DNA of 5,368 nt from the NCBI GenBank assembly GCA_025351545.1, contig JANXVQ010000546.1, forward strand, positions 1-5,368. The letters run 5' to 3'. Source of the stretch: Spirosoma sp. (GTDB taxonomy: Bacteria > Bacteroidota > Bacteroidia > Cytophagales > Spirosomataceae). A program made the position numbers and the translations under genes. Positions 1 to 5,368 of this stretch are shown here, one piece after another. Every line of letters begins with the position of its first letter. The stretch's first letter is position 1. The notes beneath the pieces were generated by a model that was given only the letters and a program-made list of their open reading frames with translations, did no database searches and was not told the DNA's origin.

Positions 1-62
1 CATTTTTATACGGTCAAGGCCCGAATCTAAATCTAGATTCGGGCCTTGACCGTATAAAAATG
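1..62. repeat. Perfect 29-bp inverted repeat (hairpin)
   Basis: Bases 1-29 and 34-62 are exact reverse complements around a 4-base centre (AATC). The hairpin begins 11 bases after the stop codon of the leftward acyltransferase gene, so it would fold in the 3' end of that mRNA. The arms have a T-run on the outer 5' side and an A-run on the outer 3' side, with a GC-rich middle (GGCCCG). This is the opposite polarity to an intrinsic terminator, which would show T-residues after the stem, so a terminator call is not secure. It could also be an mRNA-stabilising stem, a processing site, or a small palindromic repeat element. It starts at the first base of the window, so the full extent is unknown. 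Confidence 0.9.
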
Positions 63-73
63 TATAAATCCAA

Positions 74-1189
74 TCAATGAAGTACCTCCATTTCCAGTAA
101 TTCTCCAAACACTTCCTGACCAACCACCTCTTCAACCGACTCAACTGTATTTAAATTTAGCAGTAAATCGCGCAGATCTTCAGTAATCTCATACGTCTGA
201 TATAGCTGTCGATCGAAGAGAATAGGCGCCTGTTGAAGATCGCAAAGAGAATATCTCACTTCATTAAAAACAGGGCGTGAAGTTTCTCTTTTTAAGACAT
301 TAGCGGAGCGCTTTTCAGGCTCCAGAAATGAATGAATGTAATTCCATCCCTCCCACTGCTCAGGGTATCGCTTCAGAAATGGCCAGAATGCATCGTAAAG
401 TTGCTGCATGGCCTCCTGGCAATAAATTTCCCGATCACTTCGAACGATGGGTATAATTGGCTTCTGATAATGAAGCACGTTTGTCATATCAGACTGACGG
501 TAACTCACGACCGGCACAATAGACACCCCTGCTGCATGCGATAAATAACCGACGCCTTTTCGTGTTAAAACATGCCGATCACCAAAGCGAACCGACAGAA
601 ACTTATCTTCCTCTCCCGGTTCGGGAGCCGTTTCGTGACTACCATCTACGTAAACAACCAGAGATCGACCCGCTTTCAACTCTCGAAGCATCGTTAGTCC
701 GGCCGATGGGCTGCCGGCATCAACAATTTTAAAAACATTGGTTAGGGCGTATTTACGGCGTAACTCATCGAAAAGTTTAGTTATACCATCACCCTGATTT
801 CGGTTCATGTTACTGCCCAAAAGTTGGACACAATCAATTCCCTGGCGGAACAATACGGTAGTCAGTAACCGATACGAGCCAAGATGATACGTACAGTAAA
901 TCTTTGGTCCGTCGCTTTGTGAAAATAGAGTGTTCTTGCCACGGAACTTTACCAGTTCACCCGCTGTCAAACAATTTTGATCGAAAGTTGTAAACATTTG
1001 CTGCAACAATAGCCCACGAAACAATGTTTCATGCTTGCTGCGGGGGATAGAAGGCATGATATTCTCAACGTTCGCAGAGAACGTAGTAAATTTCATCAAA
1101 TATCCCCCTTCTTTGCGTAAATCGACTTGGTCGAACGATTCGCGACAACGGTCCAGCTCCTGTCGATAAAGTTGATGTACGGTTGGCAT
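74..1189 (-). CDS. LpxL/HtrB-like acyltransferase relative with C-terminal PqqD-like tail
   Basis: The protein has 371 residues. Residues about 95-290 resemble the lysophospholipid/lipid A acyltransferase (LPLAT, LpxL/HtrB) superfamily. There is an HLGSY block at 102-106, a VVYVDGSHE block at about 178-186, the pattern FGDR...TRKGVGYLSHAAGVSIVPV at about 202-227, and WEGWNYIH at 279-286. Such enzymes move an acyl chain from acyl-ACP or acyl-CoA to a hydroxyl or amine, usually at the membrane face. No N-terminal membrane anchor is visible. The HX4(D/E) motif reads H102-LGSY-R107, so the acidic partner is missing. Residues about 305-371 form a separate region (APILFDRQLYQTYEITEDL, then a helix, then SVEEVV and a final helix) that looks like a PqqD/RRE-type peptide-recognition fold; this part is inference. 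The start codon lies 3 bases after the stop of the 58-residue peptide gene, which implies translational coupling. The substrate is unknown, and modification of the neighbouring peptide is the favoured guess. Confidence 0.8.
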   Translation of the reverse strand: MPTVHQLYRQELDRCRESFDQVDLRKEGGYLMKFTTFSANVENIMPSIPRSKHETLFRGLLLQQMFTTFDQNCLTAGELVKFRGKNTLFSQSDGPKIYCTYHLGSYRLLTTVLFRQGIDCVQLLGSNMNRNQGDGITKLFDELRRKYALTNVFKIVDAGSPSAGLTMLRELKAGRSLVVYVDGSHETAPEPGEEDKFLSVRFGDRHVLTRKGVGYLSHAAGVSIVPVVSYRQSDMTNVLHYQKPIIPIVRSDREIYCQEAMQQLYDAFWPFLKRYPEQWEGWNYIHSFLEPEKRSANVLKRETSRPVFNEVRYSLCDLQQAPILFDRQLYQTYEITEDLRDLLLNLNTVESVEEVVGQEVFGELLEMEVLH

Positions 1190-1192
1190 AAA

Positions 1193-1369
1193 TTATGCGC
1201 TTAAAGAAGTGAAGTTGGTTTGGGTAGCTGTTCCTTTACCACTTAACCAGGGGCAGCATTCGCCGTCTCCGGCCAAGAACTTAAGTACACTGGCCGTTTC
1301 ATCTTTAGCAGCAAACAAAAAACTTTTTTTAGACGCTTGAATTGCTTTTATGGCGAATTGCTTTTTCAT
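1193..1369 (-). CDS. 58-residue putative precursor peptide with CCPW motif
   Basis: A complete small reading frame starts MKKQFAIKAIQASKKSF and ends NFTSLSA, followed by TAA. It has no signal peptide or membrane helix. The first 30 residues are rich in Lys and Ala and could form a helix. The pattern FLAGDGECCPWLSG lies at about 31-43, and the last 15 residues are rich in Ser, Thr and Gly. Its reality is supported by an MKK start, a consensus-like promoter upstream, and a 3-base gap to the acyltransferase gene. A short charged leader followed by a Cys/Ser/Thr-rich tail fits a RiPP precursor, with possible cleavage near the AGDG segment. I do not recognise a family. It could instead be a small accessory or regulatory protein. 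Confidence 0.7.
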   Translation of the reverse strand: MKKQFAIKAIQASKKSFLFAAKDETASVLKFLAGDGECCPWLSGKGTATQTNFTSLSA

Positions 1370-1436
1370 AGTAATTATCGGTTTGATGTTGTTTGCTTTG
1401 GTTGTTGGCGCCTTTTACAGGGCCTTTTTGTTAATA

Positions 1437-1467
1437 CAAAGCTAGCAGTCAATCGAACGGGCAGCAA
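1437..1467 (-). promoter_or_regulatory. Candidate Bacteroidota promoter for the peptide-acyltransferase unit
   Basis: On the minus strand, TTG (1467-1465) is followed after 20 bases by TAGCTTTG (1444-1437). This matches the Bacteroidota housekeeping sigma pattern of TTG near -33 and TAnnTTTG near -7. Transcription would start near 1430 and give a 5' leader of about 60 bases before the peptide start codon. Confidence 0.55.
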
Positions 1468-1491
1468 TCGCAAAAAAGTCACATTAGCTTG

Positions 1492-1523
1492 TTGGAATTA
1501 GTAAAATTTTACTCTTATCTTAG
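1492..1523 (+). promoter_or_regulatory. Candidate promoter for the LytTR gene
   Basis: TTG (1492-1494), a 21-base spacer and TATCTTAG (1516-1523) give a near match to the Bacteroidota pattern, with the sixth to eighth bases imperfect. The leader would be under 20 bases. It lies back to back with the leftward promoter candidate, about 24 bp away. Confidence 0.3.
1501..1512. promoter_or_regulatory. 12-bp perfect palindrome GTAAAATTTTAC, possible operator
   Basis: The sequence is its own reverse complement and sits inside the spacer of the candidate LytTR promoter, where a bound protein would block polymerase. It is AT-rich, so a chance palindrome of this length is possible. Confidence 0.3.
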
Positions 1524-1545
1524 TCCTGATTTTTGCTAAGGCAGC

Positions 1546-2556
1546 ATGACAGAAATACAACTGACAAGAAATTTCTTAAGGAAGCCGCTCTATAGCATGG
1601 GTCTCTTTGTGGGCCTTCTTCTGCTTGTGGAAGGTCTGGCGTGGACTGTTTCCTACAGTGATAAGGCTGCTATTTTAACCCGCCTGGGTGGTTTGTTTCC
1701 TTATGTCAGTATTCTATTCAGGGGTTATATTATTCCGGAGATGTGTACGGCTTACATTCTGGTAATCCTTATTAATCAATATCATGTCCGTTTTCGGCTC
1801 AAGTCTGTTGGACTGACTGTGAATGACATTAGTCGATACGAGTCAAGTTTATTACCAGTTGTCTTACTCTCTTTCTTTGTATTTAACCCGGTAACACAGA
1901 CGGTTCGTTTTGTGATGGAACAATTCCCGGACTATTCGTTTGCTAATTATTGGAACCAATATCTTAGCGACACTTTTGCCTGGGCGATGTATTTTCGTTA
2001 TTTAATGCCTGTATTCATTCTTGGCTATCTTATCGTCAATATTTCCTTAATTTCTGATTACCTGCAACAACGGCAGAATGCTCAGGAGATTGCTGAAGCT
2101 GAGGCAGTTGAAACCATGCAGAAGGCTCTGGCTCTATCGGCCACGTTCACACCCAAACCAATTACACCTTCGCCTTATCTGGCTTATCTGAAAGGCAAGA
2201 ATTCGTATGGTGAATTAGATTTCCCGGTTAATGATGTTTATTATTTTACCATTGAGGAGCGATTTTATTACGCGGAACTAACAAAAGGGCGTTACTTGAT
2301 TAGTAAAACATTGAACGAACTGGAAGCTGAACTAGACCCCACTCAGTTTTTTCGTATCAAGCGCGATTATATCGTTAACCGACAAGCTGTATTGAATTAT
2401 GCATATTGGGAAAATGGTAAATACATTGTCCGGCTTAACACGCCCGAAGGACATAACATTATTGTTCCGCGCGCCCGAATGCATGAATTCCGCGAATGGC
2501 TACAGGGTAATCAACGGCCTTATGCTGATGCTGACTCTTTTGTGCTTGCCTCCTAA
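1546..2556 (+). CDS. Membrane-anchored LytTR-family transcriptional regulator
   Basis: The protein has 336 residues. The N-terminal half has about four hydrophobic segments (roughly 14-35, 60-78, 102-118 and 152-172), so it should sit in the inner membrane. A charged helical linker follows (about 173-200, rich in Gln, Glu and Ala). The C-terminal domain (about 223-320) is LytTR: VNDVYYFTIEERFYYAEL, then LISKTLNELEAEL, then the hallmark FFRIKRDYIVN at 268-278 and IIVPRARMHEFREWL at 305-319. LytTR domains bind DNA through beta strands, usually at paired direct repeats. There is no receiver domain or histidine kinase gene beside it, so the membrane part may be the sensor. It is divergent from the peptide-acyltransferase unit and shares a 176-bp control region with it, so it may regulate that unit. 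Its 3' end is 9 bp from the end of the converging LuxR-type gene. Confidence 0.9.
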   Translation: MTEIQLTRNFLRKPLYSMGLFVGLLLLVEGLAWTVSYSDKAAILTRLGGLFPYVSILFRGYIIPEMCTAYILVILINQYHVRFRLKSVGLTVNDISRYESSLLPVVLLSFFVFNPVTQTVRFVMEQFPDYSFANYWNQYLSDTFAWAMYFRYLMPVFILGYLIVNISLISDYLQQRQNAQEIAEAEAVETMQKALALSATFTPKPITPSPYLAYLKGKNSYGELDFPVNDVYYFTIEERFYYAELTKGRYLISKTLNELEAELDPTQFFRIKRDYIVNRQAVLNYAYWENGKYIVRLNTPEGHNIIVPRARMHEFREWLQGNQRPYADADSFVLAS

Positions 2557-2565
2557 AACCATCTC

Positions 2566-3261
2566 TTACAAGTAGTTCTTGACCGCAATACTATATTTTG
2601 GTAACTGGCGGCAGCTATTCAACTGCAATTTTTTAGCAATGTGCGCTTTGTGGTTCACCGCCGTTCGATAACTGATATTGAGTTGATCGGCGATGTCGCT
2701 GGCAGTGTGTCCATTGGCAACCAGTCGTAATACTTGTCGTTCACGCTGGGTCAATCGGCTAAGCTCATCACGAGTGGTATCGGACATTACTTCCATACCC
2801 ATATTTTTAAGCAGATTCATAAAGCCATTACTGTAGTAACAGCCACCGTCACTAACAGTCTGAAAGCAACGGTATAGTTCATCCAGCCCATCTGTTGCAT
2901 ATAAAAAGCCAAAAAAGCCAATCTGCATAGCCTTGGCAACCATCTGTAGATCAGGGCTGCGGGTATATAATATGAATTTCGTTTGCTGGTTCGATTGCTG
3001 CATCTTCTCAACAATATCAAAGCTTCGCTTTCCTGAAATCTCTGACTCCAGAATTACGCAATGCGGACGCTTCACTCTGATTTGCTGGAGAGTATCCTCC
3101 ATCTCAACAGCCCGGCCTACAACATTATAACCCTGCTCCTTCAGAAGTTGACTTAACACCTCACAGTTGAACAGCTCTGACTGTGCAACAAGAATCGAAA
3201 AATCCCGGCGACGAATCGCAAATTTTTTAGTGGTCTCCTCACCACTGGCTGATTGATTCAT
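2566..3261 (-). CDS. LuxR/NarL-family regulator with degenerate receiver domain
   Basis: The protein has 231 residues. Residues about 21-140 have the layout of a response-regulator receiver, and about 166-228 form a LuxR-type helix-turn-helix: LTQRERQVLRLVANGHTASD, then IADQLNISYRTAVNHKAHIAKKL. The HTH is intact and should bind DNA as a dimer. The receiver has lost its phosphorylation chemistry. The usual acidic pair after the first strand reads AQS (26-28), the phosphoacceptor Asp position is Glu72 (VILESEISG), and the usual Lys is replaced near Ala122 (GFLYATDG). Thr100 remains. It is therefore probably phosphorylation-independent, acting through dimerisation, another ligand or a partner. 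The start ATG at 3261 fits the NarL-like length. A weak promoter match (TTG at 3297-3295, TACGTTTA at 3277-3270) lies very close to the start. No kinase gene is adjacent. Confidence 0.92.
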   Translation of the reverse strand: MNQSASGEETTKKFAIRRRDFSILVAQSELFNCEVLSQLLKEQGYNVVGRAVEMEDTLQQIRVKRPHCVILESEISGKRSFDIVEKMQQSNQQTKFILYTRSPDLQMVAKAMQIGFFGFLYATDGLDELYRCFQTVSDGGCYYSNGFMNLLKNMGMEVMSDTTRDELSRLTQRERQVLRLVANGHTASDIADQLNISYRTAVNHKAHIAKKLQLNSCRQLPKYSIAVKNYL

Positions 3262-3319
3262 GATCTTTTTAAACGTATTGGTGGATCAATGTAACAACGA
3301 TAGAGATGATTCGACAACA

Positions 3320-3419
3320 CCTTGTGCATGAAATCAACTATTTCCCGGATGAAATCAACCATTTAGGTCAAACTTTTTAGGTGATTTCATCCGGGAAAAT
3401 GGTGATTTCACGCACAAGG
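3320..3419. repeat. 100-bp inverted repeat with four phased copies of RTGAAATCAMC
   Basis: The left arm (3320-3360) and right arm (3380-3419) are imperfect inverse copies around a 19-base centre. They share CCTTGTGC at the outer ends and TTTCCCGGAT in the middle. Each arm holds two direct copies of an 11-base motif with starts exactly 21 bp apart: 3328-3338 and 3349-3359 on the plus strand, 3390-3380 and 3411-3401 on the minus strand. The spacing equals two helical turns. It lies between divergent genes and ends just before the promoter at 3421. It may be a regulator-binding array or a dispersed palindromic repeat. Confidence 0.9.
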
Positions 3420-3420
3420 G

Positions 3421-3453
3421 TTTGCATTAAGCCTATTAACGACTCTACTTTTG
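3421..3453 (+). promoter_or_regulatory. Bacteroidota-type promoter for the 128-residue protein gene
   Basis: TTTG (3421-3424), a 21-base spacer and TACTTTTG (3446-3453) match the TTTG / TAnnTTTG pattern exactly. Transcription would start near 3460, about 30 bases before the ATG. The upstream element directly adjoins the inverted-repeat array, as expected if an activator bound there. Confidence 0.6.
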
Positions 3454-3490
3454 ATTATCCAATTGCAACAACACATTATTTGACCATCGG

Positions 3491-3877
3491 ATGATGAATC
3501 AGGAAGAATCAACAGCAACGTTCGATTACAAAGCCTCAGAAGAGGAAATCCAGAAAGTAATTTTGGCTTGGGCGCAGGCAACAGAAGCGTTTCATTATCG
3601 CTTCGCTAAATTGGAACGAATTATAAATATGTTACAAACAGCTGCTCGCCGACCAACGGCGAACAGGGCACGCTTAAACCGACTCATCGAACTGCGCCAA
3701 CATATGGGCGATGTTCTGATGACTTTATTACTCGATATGTCAGGTCAGAAAGCCGGACAATCGAGTAGACTTTCAAAACCCGGTCAACTCCACTCACATG
3801 CCAGCTTACTGGATGAGTTGAATCGGCAAATCGATGCCGAACTGATGATTAGCATCCCAACGGTAGCGCAAGCTTAG
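3491..3877 (+). CDS. Hypothetical helical protein, 128 residues
   Basis: I do not recognise a family. The protein is soluble, with no signal peptide or membrane helix. It appears mostly helical: about 16-52 (EEEIQKVILAWAQATEAF and onward), about 57-84 (ARLNRLIELRQHMGDVLM and onward), a polar Ser/Gly/Lys-rich stretch at 85-103, and a short helix at 104-120. The frame opens with two Met codons in a row and either could start. It has its own consensus promoter and a strong terminator just after the stop, so it forms a single-gene transcript. Codon use looks like that of its neighbours. The upstream repeat array and the divergent LuxR-type regulator suggest regulated expression. Confidence 0.75.
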   Translation: MMNQEESTATFDYKASEEEIQKVILAWAQATEAFHYRFAKLERIINMLQTAARRPTANRARLNRLIELRQHMGDVLMTLLLDMSGQKAGQSSRLSKPGQLHSHASLLDELNRQIDAELMISIPTVAQA

Positions 3878-3906
3878 TGTTCACCCTCCCTGTTGATAAA
3901 GGTCGG

Positions 3907-3936
3907 CCCCAGCTTATTATAAGCTGGGGTTTTTTT
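3907..3936 (+). terminator. Intrinsic terminator after the 128-residue protein gene
   Basis: A perfect 10-bp stem (CCCCAGCTTA at 3907-3916 with TAAGCTGGGG at 3920-3929) has a 3-base loop and is followed by seven T residues (3930-3936). It begins 30 bases after the stop codon. On the minus strand the stem is not followed by a T-run, so it should not end dnaG transcription efficiently. Confidence 0.93.
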
Positions 3937-3952
3937 GTAAACGTTCCTTGAA

Positions 3953-5368
3953 TCAGCCTGAAATAACGGTGCCAAGAAGGCTTGAAATTTCAATATCAAT
4001 CCGCTTAAAGTGCATATACTCCGTTAGTAACTGATCAGCCTCTTCAGGGGCTTTATTGTTTGATTCCCGTAAAAGTTGCTGTAGAGTTGTCATACGCTGC
4101 TCAGCCAGCATCTTTTTGATTCGTAGGATGTTGCGGTAAGCAGCATCCGCTAAAATGCCAATCTCGGCTTCAGAAGGCACCAGAATTTCGTGCTTTAGCC
4201 AACCATCACTTATTTCGTAGCGTGGTGTGGTCAGATGGATGGCTTGATTCTGAATGTCTATTTCGCTGGGTGAGTGACGGTTCAAAAAATCACCAGCCGT
4301 CAAAATATCCCCCTTACCGTAGGCCTCACGAAACATGGCCAGAATCACATCATAAGGTGGAGTTTGAAAGTCAATCTCATGCAACTCACTCAGCACATAC
4401 TGACAGAGTGTAATGCCGGGCTCCAGTTCACGCGTGCCGTAATTTATTAACAACCGGATACATTCCTCTTCTTGATACGATATGGGTGCTCTGACAGACT
4501 TTATACGCTCGTCCTTGTTAAACCGGCCAACTGTTACTCCTGCACCGGGAGTATCGATTTCGGGCGATTCAACACTAAACCCATCCAGTAGTGAATTTAT
4601 ATCATCAAGGGATGGCTCTGCCGAAACTGATGCAGGGCTATAGGACAGTGGCTTACCTGGATCGGCAGATCGCTGTTGACGCTGTGAATCCTTATGACTC
4701 TGTTCTTGCTGTTTTCGAATTAACCGGTTTATTTCCGAAATAACCGATTGCTCGCCAACATGAAAGAGCTGTGCTACGCGCTGAGAAAGTGTTTGACGCT
4801 TAAGAGGATCCGAAATTTTAGTAATACTGGCGCAAACATCGGATATACCCTCAGCACGTTTGAGCGGATTGTCACCCGCTTCGGTTAGCCACCGGCTGGC
4901 TTTAAAATCAATGAAGTCTTGTGAGTGGTTTTTAATATAAGTTTTAAAGGCTTCAGCTCCTATTTTATGCACGTAGCTGTCTGGGTCTTCACCATCAGGC
5001 AGCAGCAGCAGTCTTATATTTAAGCCCTCCTCCAATACCATATCCAAACCACGCAGGGCTGCTTTAATACCAGCCGCATCACCGTCATATAGAATAGTAA
5101 CATTGGGTGTAAAACGAGAAATTAGCCGAATCTGCTCGGTTGTGAGTGACGTTCCCGACGAAGCAACCACGTTTTTGATACCAGCCTGGTGCAGAGAGAT
5201 CACATCCGTGTATCCTTCTGTCAAATAACAAACATCTTCTTGTCGGATAGCCTGCTTTGCCTGAAAGATACCGTACAGAACCTGGCTCTTGTGGTAAACC
5301 GTGGTTTCAGGCGAGTTGAGATATTTGGGTTGAGCGCCCCCCGGCTGATTTTTATCGGTTTTTAAAAT
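3953..5368 (-). CDS. dnaG: DNA primase DnaG, 5' part beyond window
   Basis: DnaG makes the RNA primers for lagging-strand synthesis and works with the DnaB helicase. The visible 471 residues are open to the right edge, where the frame reads ILKTDKNQPGG and then KYLNSPETTVYHKSQVLYG, a classic primase block. The TOPRIM domain follows: EGYTDVISLHQAG with its acidic Glu at visible residue 51, VVASSGTSLT, and the metal-binding DGDAAG at 95-100. A polar linker (about 220-265) leads to the C-terminal helicase-binding region, ending in a helical segment. The zinc-binding domain and the first part of the polymerase core are outside the window. A TTG codon at 5224 could be read as a start, but conserved primase sequence continues upstream of it, so it is internal. 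The gene converges on the 128-residue protein gene. Confidence 0.97.
   Translation of the reverse strand: MLKTDKNQPGGAQPKYLNSPETTVYHKSQVLYGIFQAKQAIRQEDVCYLTEGYTDVISLHQAGIKNVVASSGTSLTTEQIRLISRFTPNVTILYDGDAAGIKAALRGLDMVLEEGLNIRLLLLPDGEDPDSYVHKIGAEAFKTYIKNHSQDFIDFKASRWLTEAGDNPLKRAEGISDVCASITKISDPLKRQTLSQRVAQLFHVGEQSVISEINRLIRKQQEQSHKDSQRQQRSADPGKPLSYSPASVSAEPSLDDINSLLDGFSVESPEIDTPGAGVTVGRFNKDERIKSVRAPISYQEEECIRLLINYGTRELEPGITLCQYVLSELHEIDFQTPPYDVILAMFREAYGKGDILTAGDFLNRHSPSEIDIQNQAIHLTTPRYEISDGWLKHEILVPSEAEIGILADAAYRNILRIKKMLAEQRMTTLQQLLRESNNKAPEEADQLLTEYMHFKRIDIEISSLLGTVISG

Noticed and set aside
332..544. Open frame of 70 codons on the plus strand
   Set aside because: It lies wholly inside the acyltransferase gene on the other strand and its translation has no recognisable features.
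1405..1430. Terminator from the GGCGCC...GGGCC plus T-run on the plus strand
   Set aside because: Only a few base pairs can form and no plus-strand gene lies upstream to be terminated.
2817..3130. Open frames of 67 codons (minus) and 65 codons (plus) inside the LuxR-type gene
   Set aside because: Both are out-of-frame shadows of a clear regulator gene with an intact HTH.
3320..3419. CRISPR array
   Set aside because: There are only two direct copies per side, units are 11 bases, spacers are about 10 bases and the halves are inverted, so it is not a CRISPR.
3907..3936. Bidirectional terminator serving dnaG as well
   Set aside because: On the minus strand no T-run follows the stem.
4222..4413. 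Open frame of 63 codons on the plus strand
   Set aside because: It is antisense to the conserved dnaG frame and has no promoter or protein features.
5222..5224. TTG as the start of a shorter primase
   Set aside because: Conserved DnaG sequence (KYLNSPET and onward) continues in frame upstream to the window edge, so the TTG is an internal Leu codon.

Overview
The window looks like chromosomal DNA from a Bacteroidota bacterium, most likely order Cytophagales (Spirosoma-like). Four things suggest this: promoter-like sites of the Bacteroidota form (TTG about 20 bases upstream of TAnnTTTG), the lack of clear Shine-Dalgarno sequences, a membrane-anchored LytTR regulator, and a DnaG sequence of the Bacteroidota kind. 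The genus is a guess. GC content is moderate and looks even across the window.

Layout from left to right. Positions 1-62 are a near-perfect palindrome with 29-bp arms and a 4-base centre. Next comes a leftward two-gene unit. An unlisted 58-residue peptide gene (1193-1369) is followed 3 bases later by a 371-residue LpxL/HtrB-like acyltransferase relative (74-1189), whose C-terminal tail resembles the PqqD/RRE type of peptide-recognition domain. A rightward gene for a four-helix membrane protein with a LytTR DNA-binding domain (1546-2556) is divergent from this unit, with back-to-back promoter candidates between them. Its 3' end nearly touches that of a leftward LuxR/NarL-type regulator gene (2566-3261) with a degenerate receiver domain. 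The gap 3262-3490 holds a 100-bp inverted repeat made of four copies of an 11-base motif spaced by 21 bp. A consensus promoter adjoins it and drives a 128-residue protein of unknown function (3491-3877), which ends in a strong intrinsic terminator (3907-3936). The rest (3953 to the right edge) is the leftward dnaG primase gene, with its 5' part outside the window.

The most interesting part is the peptide plus acyltransferase pair. The peptide has no signal sequence, a basic N-terminal half, and a Cys-Cys-Pro-Trp, Ser/Thr-rich C-terminal half. The paired enzyme keeps the acyltransferase fold signals, has Arg where the catalytic Asp/Glu of the HX4(D/E) motif is expected, and carries a possible leader-binding tail. 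I infer a minimal, possibly undescribed peptide-modification (RiPP-like) locus, perhaps controlled by the divergent LytTR protein. This is a hypothesis from sequence reading only. The second point of interest is the 21-bp-phased repeat array between the two divergent genes at 3262-3490.
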